DNA of 64,000 bases from Ovis canadensis. Taxonomy: Eukaryota > Chordata > Mammalia > Artiodactyla > Bovidae. The stretch lies in contig NC_091247.1 in assembly GCF_042477335.2 (NCBI RefSeq), positions 7,648,501-7,712,500 on the forward strand, given 5' to 3'. The translations under genes and the position numbers were made by a program. Below the pieces are notes generated by a model, which was not told where the DNA came from, made no database searches, and saw only the letters and a list, made by a program, of their open reading frames with translations. Each line of letters opens with the position of its first letter. Within the stretch, counting starts at the first letter, position 1. This document shows positions 35,575 to 63,623 of the stretch, in pieces.

Positions 35575-35892
35575 CTTTTTTAAAATGTATTTATTTTTGC
35601 TTGTGCTGGGTCTTCATGCTGTGTGTGGGCTTCCTCTTTCTCACTGAAGTTGCAACTCTTTGTTGCCACGCGTGGGCTGCGGAGCATGGCTCTGTGGCAT
35701 GCAGGCTTCAGTAGTTGCAACGTGCGAGCTCAGTAGTTGTGGGTCTCGGGCTCTAGAGCACAGGCTTAGTAGTTATGTCTCATGGGCTCAGCTGCTTCAA
35801 GGCATGTGGGATCTTCTTGGACCAGGGATCAAACCAGTGTCCCCTGCATTGGCAGGCAGATTCTTTAGCACTGAGCCACCAGGGAAGTCTCA
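35575..35892 (-). mobile_element. CHR-type SINE, long form
   Basis: TGTGCTGGGTCTTCATGC, GTTGCCACGCGTGGGCTGC, ACCAGGGATCAAACCAG, terminal GAGCCACCAGGGAAGTCTC. Confidence 0.9.
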
Positions 35893-36106
35893 TAATTAGT
35901 AGAAGTCCCCACTTGGCACACTAAGCCACGCAACCATTGCAGTAATTAAGACAGCTACAAATGACAGACACTCAAACACTTACCTAAGTTAGTCAAAGGT
36001 AGGAGGAATTTCATTCATTAATGCAACTGGGAATCTAGTGTTAAGATCAGCTTTAGTAACAGTTGGATCGAGGGGCTCAGACCATGTTTTTAAGACTATC
36101 TCTCCA

Positions 36107-36371
36107 GACTTCCCTGGTGGTCAAGTGGCTAAGACTCTGCACTACCAGTGAAGGGGGCCTGAGCTCAATCCCGTGCCAATGCAGGGAACACTGGGTTGAA
36201 CCCCTGGTCTGAGAAGATCCCACATGGGGTCAGGGAACTAGACCCCACATGCCACAACTAAGAGTTCATATGCTGCAACTACAAATGCCTCATGTTGCAA
36301 CTAAAGATCCTCCATGCCACAACTAAGACCCGGCACACCCAAATAAATAAATATCTTAAAAAAAAAAAGAC
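36107..36371 (+). mobile_element. CHR-type SINE with internal head duplication
   Basis: It starts GACTTCCCTGGTGGTCAAG. It has two successive tRNA-head-like stretches (CTGAGCTCAATCCCGTG, then CTGGGTTGAACCCCTGGTC), the repetitive CCACAACTAAGA body and a poly-A tail. The doubled middle part suggests an internal duplication or two SINEs joined. Confidence 0.8.
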
Positions 36372-36989
36372 TGTTTCTCACTCCCTACTTCAGTGCTGGT
36401 TATCTCTACATCTCTTTATAGTTGGCCTCCTCTTCTGCCAGAGTCTCTCACCACAGAGCATAAAACTGGCTGCCAATTGCCATTATATCCTATTTCTCAT
36501 GCTTGAGATCCAAAATAATGCCCCTTTCTCTCTCAGCATCTATAGTATACTCGCATGGAATGATTCTGATTGACCCTGCCAAGTCACATGCCCACCACTT
36601 AGGTCCAATCACTGGGAATAATGAGATGAGGACCATGTTTGCCTTCTAGTCACATGCCCACAGTCTCTCTCCCACCACCCTCTAAGTGAGGGACATAGTT
36701 CTTTCAGATCCACACAGAATGGAGTCAGTTCTCCAACAGAAAAGGGGATGCTGAGCTGACAAAAGCAACAAATGTCATGAGCGTATACTGCGGAGCCAGG
36801 AGGGCACTAATCTGATGGAGGGAGGTGGATGTTGGTATCAGTGAGAGGAAAAGAAGGAAAGGCAGGGCTGGATGGGAAAGGAAAGTAAGCAGTGAATGGC
36901 TAGGCTTTATGGTAGATTAGCCTGAAACCCTAGGTTGGGCAAGTCATTGGGTGTAGGTGCTGGTTTAGAGCTGAGGTGACAAGTCAGTC

Positions 36990-37160
36990 CTGTACTAGAC
37001 ACTATTTCCAATATTTAGTCCTCCAACCACCTGAGGAGGGGTACTATTATCATTTCCATCATATAGACAGAGACAGAACTCCGCGTGGTTTTGTAACTTG
37101 CCCAAGAGCACACAGGTAGGAAGGGGCAGTGCTGGGATTTCCGGCTCTGACCCAGTCGGG
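36990..37160 (-). mobile_element. MIR SINE fragment
   Basis: GAGGGGTACTATTATCATT, GTAACTTGCCCAAGAGCACA, GCAGTGCTGGGATTTC: antisense MIR core and tail. Confidence 0.7.
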
Positions 37161-37469
37161 CCCCTCATAGCCAGAATCTGCTACCACGTACCTCCACTCT
37201 GCTCTCATCCCGTCTGCAAAATCTGAAAATGAATAGACGGAGGTAAAGTTATCACCCCGGCGTCACTTTGGGCTAGTCCTGCCTCTCTTGAGGCTTCGAG
37301 CATCTCATCTCCGAACCGAGCGCAATTCTGCCACCTGGAGTCACAACACTTGGATCTTCCTGGACGCATGCGTGAGGCTGTGGCCTGGGGGCGGGTGGTG
37401 GAACTCCAGCGAGACTGGATCGGAACTCGCAAAGGGAGCTAGATTTTTGAAAGTTACCTGGATGCTCAG

Positions 37470-37823
37470 GTCGGGTGGGGTGGGGGATGGAGCTGGGGGA
37501 GTTACCGGCTGCGCGCGCGCCGGCCCCGCCCCCAGCTTCTTCAGGCACCTGTTGGCTCGAGGGCCTATTAAGCCGCAGCTGTCGCCCAATAGGCGGCCTC
37601 CCTGGCCCAATCCGGCCACGCCCACAACCCGTATCCGCCAATCCCCGGGTGGCCGCGAGCCCTGCTCCTCGGAGGGCCCGCCCCTCTGAGCGCTTCTTCC
37701 GGGTGGGGCCCGGGGCCGAGGCGATGGCGCCCTGGGCGCTCCTCACCCCTGGGGTCCTGGTGCGGACTGGGCATACTGTGCTGACCTGGGGGATCACGTT
37801 GGTACTCTTCCTGCATGATACTG
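37470..37823 (+). promoter_or_regulatory. ZDHHC12: ZDHHC12 CpG-island promoter with three CCAAT boxes
   Basis: GC-rich, CpG-dense sequence around the ATG at 37724, with no TATA box in a usual position. Three same-strand CCAAT pentamers lie at 37586-37590, 37607-37611 and 37638-37642, spaced 21 and 31 bp, the arrangement expected for NF-Y binding. The transcription start is probably between the last CCAAT and the ATG. Confidence 0.72.
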
Positions 37824-40800
37824 GTGAGCCGGAACCCTCTCGACCCCGGACCCACCCGATCCCGCGTGATTCCTCAGATGTTTAGGTCTCACTGAGTCCC
37901 TTGGTGAACCGCCCCGGAGATCCTGGGATTTCCCCGACTCCTCCCGCGCCAGAGGCCCTCTCCCCACCTCTCATTCCAAGAGCCACCTGCTTTCCGCCTA
38001 ATACCCAGTTGAGCCCTAATTAATCCCAGAAGCTTCCTGATCCCTGCCAGATACCCTTGTCTGTCCCAGGACCCACCCGGTGCCCACCTGATCCGACGAC
38101 CAGCTCGAGCCCCCATCTTCCCCGATCCTGGGACCCGCCCGACACTTTCCAGGAACTGACTCCCAAGATTCCGAGGATCAGCTAGATGAAGGGATGGCAT
38201 CCCTCCCACCCCATCCCTGCGTGGCCCTAGCTGCCCCAAGTCCGGTCCCCCCACCTTCAGGCAAGAGGACACGGCATAGGGGAGCAGCCTGTCCCTCCTT
38301 TTCTCATCCCTGTGAGCGCTCATTCATTCCACCCATCCACTTCCATCCTTTCCCCTCTTTACCTGCCACAGGCCACCTCCAGCACAGGCTTTAGCCCTTC
38401 CTCACTACCACCACCACAAGCCCCACCCCTTCCTCCTCCCTGCAGCCTAACCTCCTGGACCAGGGGCATTCTCACTTTCTTCCCAAGACCTGAGTCTCCA
38501 CTGGCTTCACCCCTTAGCCTAAAAACCTGCTCAGTCTCCCCATCGGAAAGAAATCCCCCACTGCAACCTCCTTTTCTTCTCCACTCCCTTTTACAGTCAA
38601 GGGGCACCTGAGTTGTCCACACTCTGGCTGGCTGGCTGTTTCTGCCTCTCCCTCCTCAGCCCTCCACCCCCTTCCCCCAAACCTTCAGTCACCTCCATGG
38701 GCTGGACCCTGGAGGTGGCCTGGGCTCCCCTACAGCATTCCAACCTGCCAGCCACACCCTTCTCTATCTCTGTTTCTTGTGCATCTCTGACCTGGCCAGC
38801 CTCTTCCCTTCTCAGAGCCAGAGTCCTCCTCCTTGTCCCCCATATCCAGCCAAGTCTGGTCCCATCACCCCTTACCTCCAATCTGGCCAACCCCCTGCCA
38901 TTACCCTTGCCCAGACACACTCCTCTCTGTGTCCTGGATAGCCTCCCCTCTGATTCATCTTTACTTTAGCACTAAGAAGGCTTTCAGAAACATGCATGTT
39001 AAGTCGCTTCAGTCATGTCTGACTGTGCAACCCTATGGGCTGTAACCCACCAGGCTCCTCTGTCCATGGGATTCTCCAGGCAAGAATACTGGAGTGGATT
39101 GCCATTCCATCCTCCAGGGGATCTTCCCCACCCAAGGATGGAACTTGAGTCTTTTATGTCTCCTGCATTGGCAGGAGGGTTCTTTATTGTTAGCGCCACC
39201 TGGGAAGCAGTTCAGAAATATATCTGACCCTGTAACCTTCCATGGTTCCCTACTGCCCTCCAGAGATAGTGTGGATTAATTGCTTTTTTCCTCCTCTCCC
39301 AAACCTGAACTTCTCCCTCCTACACCCTATGTAGTGGCCACACCCGACCATTCATCAAACCCCATTTCCAGGCCTTTGTTCAGCCAGGGACACATTTCCC
39401 ACCTCCAGTTGCACCCTCCCCCACCACGCCAGTTCCACAGTCCTGGCCTCACTCTCCCCCTCTGGCCTCTCCAGCACTTCGGCAGTGGGAAGAGCAGGGG
39501 GAGCTGCTCCTGCCCCTCACCTTCCTGCTGCTTGTGCTGGGCTCCCTGCTGCTTTACCTGACCGTGTCACTCATGGACCCAGGCTACGTGAATGTCCTGC
39601 CTCAGCCCCAGGTAACTAGGAGGCCCAAAGCCCTCCTCCCTCCACAGGGAACTCAAGACTCCAGGGAGTCTCATGCTAGACAGCTGAGAGCTTTCCTAGG
39701 GAATCCCAGGGAATCATCTTGCCAGACCTAGGGCCCTGTCCTACAATGAGAAAATTGCCAAAGTCCAGAGGGGAAGTAACTGGCCAAAGTCACACAACCT
39801 TGCAGTCCAGGGCACCCTGCCCCACTCTACCACCTCGATGACGCATGGGATGGGCCCCCAAATGTGCACACCCAGAGCTAAGCTGGCCCCCAAGGGAGAC
39901 AACCACAAATCTCATCTGCCTCCCAAGGGACCCCCATCTCACCCTCTGTCCCCCGTTTTTCAGGAGGAGGCCAAGGAAGAGCAGACAGCCATGGTTCCTC
40001 AGGCCATCCCCCTTCGGCGCTGCAGATACTGCATGGTGCTGGTGAGTGATTCAGGGACCTCCGTGGGAGGACTCGGGCAAGGCCGAGACTCCTCGGCCTC
40101 ACCTCCCCCTCCTCCAGGAAGCCCTCCCAGATGCCAGCCCTGACCTCCTGCCCTCATTGCTGGGCCTAGAGGGGAGCCGGTGTTGAGGCCCAACTCCCTC
40201 TGTGCCCACAGCAACCCCTGCGGGCTCGGCACTGCCGTGAGTGCCGCCGCTGTGTCCGCCGCTACGACCACCACTGCCCCTGGATGGAGAACTGTGTGGG
40301 AGAGCGCAACCACCCTCTCTTCGTAGCCTACCTGGCGCTGCAACTGGCGGTGCTTCTGTGGGCCCTGTACCTGGCATGGTGGGTTTCCCTGGTGCCCTGG
40401 GTGTGGGGGAGGACCAGCACCCCCCAGGCTCCCTCTTCAGGGGCCTCGCACCCTCTCCCAAACTGCCGTCCCCTCGGGCGACCCTGTCCTTGTCGGAGAG
40501 ACAGCTCTGGGTCCTTGTCGCTCTCCTTCCCTTGCAGGTCTGGCCTCCGCTTCTTCCAGCCCTGGGGGCTCTGGCTGCGTTCCAGCGGGCTCCTGTTCGC
40601 CACCTTCCTGCTGTTGTCGCTCTTCTCCCTGGTGGCCAGCCTGCTCCTGGCCTCGCACCTCTACCTGGTGGCCAGCAACACCACCACCTGGGAGTTCATC
40701 TCCTCCCACCGCATCGCCTACCTCCGCCAGCGCCCTGGCAACCCCTTCGACCGTGGCCTGACCCGCAACCTGGCCCACTTCTGTGGATGGCCCTCGGGGT

Positions 40801-40859
40801 CCTGGGAGACCCTCTGGGCCGAGGACGAGGAGGAGGAAGGCAGTAGCCAAGCTGTTTAG
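37724..40859 (+). CDS. ZDHHC12: ZDHHC12: DHHC-type palmitoyltransferase, complete
   Basis: Coding exons: 37724-37823, 39475-39611, 39964-40041, 40212-40378, 40538-40859; total 804 nt = 267 residues plus TAG, the family length for ZDHHC12. The start MAPWALL has G at -3 and +4. Four hydrophobic segments are visible: about 10-31, 45-66, 139-161 and 173-200. The DPG motif follows segment 2. The cysteine-rich domain (about 99-133) has CxxC and HCxxC spacing and the catalytic D-H-H-C at 124-127, followed by PWMENC. A TTxE-type TTWE motif follows segment 4. It transfers palmitate from acyl-CoA to protein cysteines at Golgi/ER membranes (family knowledge). The tail is acidic (EDEEEEGSS). Introns 3 and 4 are short (170 and 159 nt). 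Tail-to-tail with PKN3. Confidence 0.96.
38994..39212 (-). mobile_element. Bov-tA SINE in ZDHHC12 intron 1
   Basis: CGCTTCAGTCATGTCTGAC, CCAGGCAAGAATACTGG, and a tRNA-like head ending GCGCCACCTGGGAAGC. Confidence 0.9.
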
Positions 40860-41195
40860 GGTCGCTGGAAGCCGGGGCCACCATCTTGTGCCTGAAAACC
40901 AGAGAGGCTGAACCCAGAGGGGTCGACCCTCCAAGGGCCTGGGGCTCCTCACTCCTGCCCACTCCTTCCAGGGCTCAGAGTGGAGCCGAGGGACTGTACC
41001 CTGCTTCGGTGGGCAGCTCTGCCCTCCCCAGGCAGAAGAAAAGGAAGAGGACCCATGATGGAGGCTCAGGCACAAATAGAGACCTGGGCTTCGGGAACCT
41101 CCATCCCACCCCCAAGCCAGGCTGCGTCCAGTGCACAGTTTTATAAATTTAATGAACCATAAAGCAAGTCAAGTATTAAAAAAAAAACAATCATT
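40860..41195 (+). other. ZDHHC12: ZDHHC12 3' UTR (end approximate)
   Basis: Follows the TAG at 40857-40859. Candidate signals CATAAA (41158-41163) and ATTAAA (41175-41180) lie near the end. Confidence 0.6.
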
Positions 41196-41430
41196 CCTCA
41201 CTGCGCCATGCTTTCTGGTCTAGGTCTCACAGCGGGCAGGGGAGAGGAGGTTGGGAGAAGGGGGCGGGCAGCACTTGCCCAATGACTGAGCAGTGCCCAC
41301 AACAGCAGCCCCATGTCCACCACCTCGAGCCCCAAGGGCCCATCAATCCCAGGGTGCCCAAGTGGGCAAAGCAGAGGCTCAAACCATCCAGGGTGGGGGA
41401 GTGGGCAGGGGGTGGAGAGGCCGGGAGGCC
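41130..41430 (-). other. PKN3: PKN3 3' UTR (end approximate)
   Basis: About 300 nt from the TGA (41433-41431) to the reverse ATTAAA region. Confidence 0.55.
41148..41180. terminator. Convergent poly(A) signals of ZDHHC12 (+) and PKN3 (-)
   Basis: Plus strand: CATAAA at 41158-41163 and ATTAAA at 41175-41180. Minus strand: ATTAAA read from 41153 to 41148. The three hexamers fall within 33 bp in a short AT-rich island between two GC-rich 3' UTRs, so both transcripts probably end here and overlap by some tens of nucleotides. Confidence 0.6.
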
Positions 41431-54533
<13,103 letters not shown>

Positions 54534-55436
54534 GGCGCCGCTCCCGCTGCTCGGCCCCTCCTCTCGACCACTCCGGTTCCGGAAGCCCTGGCCCCCACCG
54601 CCAGGGCTTTCCAACTTGAAACTTCCCGGGAAGTCGCGCCGGAGACGCGGGATCCGGCGCCCCCTCCCGAGCTCCGCTGGCCCTGGCGGGAGCCGGGAAT
54701 CAGCGCCGCCCCTCGGCAGCGCGGGATCGAGCCCCACTGCAGACCCCGAGGCCCCGGATCCGACGTCCCCGCGGAATTTGGAACCCAGGGCGCCTCATCT
54801 GAGGCCGACGTTCCCGCTCCCGGGCGACACTGGGCCCCGCCCCGGGATACAAGGCCAGAAAGGTACATTTCCCGGGCCGGGGGTTCTCCAGTCGCCGCCG
54901 GGTCGCTGCAGCCAGAGGGGCAGGCCCAGGTGCGGACAGCGCCGCCTGCCGGCCTCGGGGCAAGGCCTGTGTGGCCGGTCCACTCTGGGCCGGGTCAGCC
55001 TCCTCTTCCTCGGAACCCCGCTACGACCTGGCTCCCTCCCGCCTGAAGAAATCTCTCCTTCTCTCCCATGTCATTGGTGTAAAATGGGCTAATATACCTG
55101 TCGCCCCCTAATAAGTCTTGGCCCTGTCTGTAGACACTGTAAAAATGTATGTGTGGGAAAAGAAAGCCTTACCCAAATGATACCAAATTAGGAATGAATC
55201 CAAAATCTCTCAGGACCTCCTCCCCACCCCCTCCATCATTTGACTAGACTGGAACTCTGGTTCAGCCAGTGCGGTTCATTCAGCCTTTGCTCCAAAGCAC
55301 TCATCTAAACAGAATACATATTTAAACCTTGAGGAGAAAAAAACAAAAACAAAAACTATCTCAGGAAAACAGGCTGAGCTAGGTATTCGGGCAATGGCTT
55401 TCTAGGGGACCCTGGTTCTTTATTGCCCACTAGTCT

Positions 55437-55850
55437 AGGATTGTCTGGAGAAGGGAATGGCAACCCACTCCAGTATTCTTACCTGGAAAAACCCCATGGA
55501 CAGAGGAGCCTGATAGGCTACAGTCTGGAGGAGGTAGCGGCTTAATCACTAAGCCGGGCTACAGTCTATGGGGTCACAAAGAGCCAGACAGCCAGACTGA
55601 GCAACACTAGGGTTGTAGCTCCAATACTTTGGCCACCAGACAGGAAGAGCTGACTCAATGGTAAAGACCCTGATGCTGGGAAAGATTGAAGGCAAAAGGA
55701 AAGGAGGGCAGCAGAGGATAAAATGGTTAGATAGCATTACTGACTCAATTTAAGCAAACTCCAGGAGATAGTGAAGGACAGGGAAGTGTGGAGTGCTACA
55801 GTCCATGGGGTCACAGGGAGTGGGACACGACTGAGGGACTGAGTAACACA
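55437..55850 (+). mobile_element. Composite Bov-tA body plus BovB 3' end
   Basis: GGCAACCCACTCCAGTATTC and CCATGGACAGAGGAGCCTG (Bov-tA body), then CCAATACTTTGGCCACC and TGATGCTGGGAAAGATTG (BovB 3' end). A 30-bp extra segment in the Bov-tA body (about 55531-55560) is flanked by repeated GGCTACAGTCT. Confidence 0.85.
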
Positions 55851-58214
55851 GGGTTGTTCAGCCAATCCGTCATTCTATGCTCACCAGCACCTTTTGCCAT
55901 GACTTCACTGGAAAGAGCCTCCTCCACGGGGCCAGAAGTGAATAAGAGTCAAATATTGAAGGTGGCTTATTTGCTGACTTTGAAGAGGTACCCTCCAATG
56001 CTTTCACAGCAGAAACCATGTCAGTTCCTCTTTGACCAATTCCTTCAGTGAATGAAAAGTGAAATGTGGCATAATGTGGGCAATCCTGGGATAGTCCTGC
56101 AATGGGAAATCAATCAAATTACACCAACATATGCAAAGGCAACATGGTTCAGAAGGGGAAATGAAGACTTCATAATCAGAGACAAGTGACACTTTTACAT
56201 ATATACAAACCAGAATTGTTGAAGGCTAGACATATTTAACACCTAGTAAGCTAGAAGGCACATGGTACTCTTTCAGGTGGGGTTTATTGAGGTGCCCTTA
56301 GCTGAATGTTGATGCTAACAAATAACTGAGAGGTTACGACAGCACCTGAATTATGTAGAACTCAATGATTTTTAGTTTGTGTTCAAGTGTTTCATTGCTT
56401 TGTGGCTACTAAGGGAAAAAAAGGTTCCAAAGTAGAATGCATCCACCTTTCCTAAAGAACCCCAGGCTGGACAAACCTACAGCCTTCAACTGATGGCTAA
56501 GTATGGAGAGAGCGCTGCATCTTACGTAGATGTCTGATGGGTGATGGTTTTCCTAAAATCGTTAATACTTAGGAAAACTGAAATTCACATTTTTAACACC
56601 CAGACAGTGAACAGCCCAAACCAACTCTGGCTAATGAACTAATAAAGTTGTGTAACATCAACTTGAAAAGAACTGTCCCAGCACGCTCCATGAGTGAACA
56701 GCTACCCCTCTCTGGATCTCTTTTTCCTTCTGGGTATGACAGACATCACTCCATCTACATTTAGATTTGCCTCCCTTAGATTTGTATCTGAGTATGCAAT
56801 GTCTCTAACTAATCAAGTTGGCACACACCCTCCACTTCCTATTCTCATCACAAAACTGTAGTTGCTTTCCCAAGATTCATTAAAAGTAGAACTGGTAAAT
56901 CTCCATTAAATACAGCCATGCATATAAAAGGGAATAGACTTTTGCTATGGTGAGGGATAGACTTTTCAAAATGAGCTGTTGTCCTTTAAACAACTGAAGT
57001 AATTTGTTATTTATTCACCTCCTCAAGAGTTTGTCTCAATCTTCAAGAAATCCTGAACCATCTTCATTCCCCCCCGCCAAAGAATTCCATTCTTGCAATA
57101 ACTACAAATGGTTTATAGCAAAATCTAACAAAAAAGGCAGAAAAACCAAATCTGTTTATGAGCTCAAGTGAAACCATGAAACCAGATGTTATCAAACAGT
57201 AATGATAAAGATTACTAAATTAACTCACAAACACAATTATACATTCATCCAAAGCCTGCAAACAGCTAACAGTTGTGAAGCAGGCCAGATGTTAAAGCAA
57301 ATTTGTCAGCCCAAGACATTTAGGTTAGGGTTACAAACTGCATTTCAGTCACTTGCTTGAAATCCTAAGTACCTGTTATGGCTGTCAGACCACCTTGACT
57401 GCAGAGAATCCTTGAAATTTTTAAATGTAAAACACATAAGCTACTGTCCTCTATGTCCCAATTCACGTAGTTACTCAGCTCTCCTCATAAGCAGAGTATG
57501 GCACAGCTTGGCAAGTAGATGCCCCAGAGAAACTACCACAACAAGCACTCTTCCCTTTTTTTTTAGATGTCCTGGTACCGAAGGAGCTTTAAGCCACTCA
57601 CCTGGTAGTTTTAGAAACATACCCAAGGGCCTGCCCCAAAACTCTTCTTGCGGTTGGGAACAATGCAGACTACTTTGTAGCCTTAGTTTTTCCAGTAAAC
57701 TAAGTCTGCCCCTTCTGCCTTCTCACAGCCTAGTACTCATTCATTGGGAATAAGGGAATCTAAAGGGTAGTCTCAGTATAATTGGGATGAAATTCCCTTT
57801 AAGGGGTCCTATCTTTTGAGCATATCCCCCAGAAACAGCACCAGCATACAAAAAACAAATAGTTGTCACTTTGTGAAACATAAACCAGTTATTACTTCAT
57901 GAATATTGTTTCAAGTGACTATTTTCTTCTCTAGCAAAAAGCCCTTCAAATGTTGAGACCTCAAAATTGAAGACTGAATCCCCTCAGGAACTGACATTTC
58001 AAATAAGTTCATTTGTCCAGAACTTCCAAACATACCTTTCCATGTAGTTGTATGAACCTATGCTATACCTACTGAACCTCTTGAAGGGGCAGTTCTCCAA
58101 ATTTCCCAGTCACAATGAACACAAATAAAAACAAAGCAGAAAAACTAGCTTATCATCTAAATCCAAAAGTAAGTAACATTTCTCTATGAAACAAGGAGAA
58201 TGACCCCAGTCAAA
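55851..58214. other. PKN3-SET intergenic sequence, no gene recognised
   Basis: AT-rich, low in SINEs compared with the rest of the window. Only short frames without recognisable products. A plus-strand AATAAA near 56640 has no gene attached to it that I can see. Confidence 0.55.
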
Positions 58215-58231
58215 AAAAATCTTTATGTTCC

Positions 58232-58237
58232 TTTATT
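58232..58237 (-). terminator. SET: Distal SET poly(A) signal AATAAA
   Basis: TTTATT on the plus strand; the position agrees with a 3' UTR of nearly 1.8 kb. Confidence 0.6.
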
Positions 58238-59136
58238 GGAGCAAGATTCCTGACCGGTATACAGTGATGTATTTGCTACAGAAACCTGTGCAGAAATTAC
58301 ACGCTATCCATCTAGACAGGTTTTTGTTACACTTTGCCTACTGATGGAGTAGTTCCATTTATAAAGTTTTATACATCAAAAAGCTTTGAATTTGACCCGG
58401 CTGTCCATTAATTCATCTCTGAAAAAGCTAAGTGGCATTTAATTTTAGCTACTATATTTTACAGCATTAAAAAGCTTATGCATTAGGTAGCTTCTCAAAA
58501 TGTGATTTATGCACAATGGCATTTAGCAGAGCAGTCCATCACCTCCTTCGGATTCACAGACAGGTCTCACTGGAGAGCTATATGCTAAAAAGCTGGTACT
58601 TTGAGATAAAAGTACTCCTAACCTGAGTTTCTTACCACCAACACGGACTTTTTACTCTGAAAGCCTGTCTTCTCGGCCACATCTTACAGTGCCAGTGAAG
58701 ACATGCAAACAATTGCCCTGTGTTAACTTGGCAGAGGAGCACCAGATCTGTCTGATGGTGGTGGCAGGCACTATTAATATCTAAGTAAATAAAAGCCCGT
58801 ATTTTGAAATGATGATTTGAGATACAAACCAAAGGTACAACACATTCAGAACCGAGTTTTCAGCAATCTGGTATCCCCAATGATGTGAAAAATTTCAGAA
58901 ACTAATGGCAAATTGTACCCATGATGGGTTCCCAGCTATGGAGACATTAATACATTGATTCAAATCCCTTTACTCAATCAATATAGCCCTGAGGTCATCC
59001 TGCAAAGTGCGTTATCAAAAAATACGAAGATAGGGTGACAAAAAGTTTGACAATAACGTTACACAAGTCAAACTTGGAAAGTCATATTAAGTTTATCTGA
59101 GAGAAAAGCATCAAATCCTTTGTGTACACATTTAGT

Positions 59137-59142
59137 TTTATT
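59137..59142 (-). terminator. SET: Proximal SET poly(A) signal AATAAA
   Basis: Reads ACAATAAAACTAAATG on the minus strand, about 840 nt past the stop codon. Confidence 0.55.
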
Positions 59143-59981
59143 GTAACAAAGCAACTTGTACACTTTTAACGTTTAAAACTGAGCATCATCTTTCCTTTCC
59201 AGTGAAACAAAAAGAAAAATTTAAAAATAAACAGGAACAAAATTACAATAGAGAATGTCAATTGCAAATAAGATCCTACAGGTTCTGCTGATTCTCCCAT
59301 CGAGTGGCAGGGCTCAAGTCATCATTAGGAGAGAATTTTATTTTAAAAGTGTCATCTTAAACTGCAAGGATGTCCGTTAAACATCACAATTAAACATGCC
59401 AAAGGAGAAGCCATGTTGTCAAAATGCCCACTTAACCCACCCAAACATCTCAAACCCACCCTTTGCTGACCTTCTATAACCCCATTTTTTTAAGTTTTTT
59501 TTTTTTTTAAACAAGAGAAAGTAGACAGATACATGTTGGTAAATGCTAACTGTCCATATTCACATAGAGACACAGTGTAATCTCTGAGCCCAATATACAG
59601 AGAAAGGAGGAAAAAAGCTAGAATTCTATGCACTACTACACAGGGGCCTAGCACCCTCCAGCTTCCAGCAGAGCTAAGGGAGCAGAAGGTTTTTCTTTTT
59701 TTCCCACAGAGCATGGTGGTGTTGATTCCATAGTTTTTGTTGAGACAGGAAGGGATAAAAATGAATTTGGAACAGAAAGGGGTAGAGATTCTTGTCCCAC
59801 TGAATTCTGCTCAAGGTATTTCCCTCCCCCAAATAAGTTGTGAACCATGGTATAAAGGAGAAAAAAGACCTCAAAAACAGGGCGACTGAGCACAAGAGGA
59901 GAAAAAAAAAAAAATAAAGACTGCAACTTGCTCCCAGGGACTGGAGAAAATTAAAAATGGTTGGAATCCATCAGTGTTCCA

Positions 59982-63623
<3,642 letters not shown>

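Larger units (their letters stand above)
58215..59981 (-). other. SET: SET 3' UTR (end approximate)
   Basis: AT-rich sequence downstream of the SET stop, about 1.77 kb. Two minus-strand AATAAA signals (59142-59137 and 58237-58232) could give a short and a long 3' UTR. The far end rests on the distal signal. Confidence 0.65.

Noticed and set aside
40437-41075. 212-codon minus-strand frame opposite ZDHHC12 exon 5
   Set aside because: GC-rich antisense shadow of a real exon; no family resemblance or splice support.
54534-54737. In-frame extension upstream of the PKN3 ATG
   Set aside because: The frame stays open for 68 codons but begins at GTG, with no ATG found in it; MEEGAQRQ matches the known PKN3 start and has a good Kozak context.
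56600-56700. Possible unannotated transcript ending at the plus-strand AATAAA near 56640
   Set aside because: No open frame, splice pattern or recognisable pseudogene upstream; a lone hexamer in AT-rich DNA is expected by chance.
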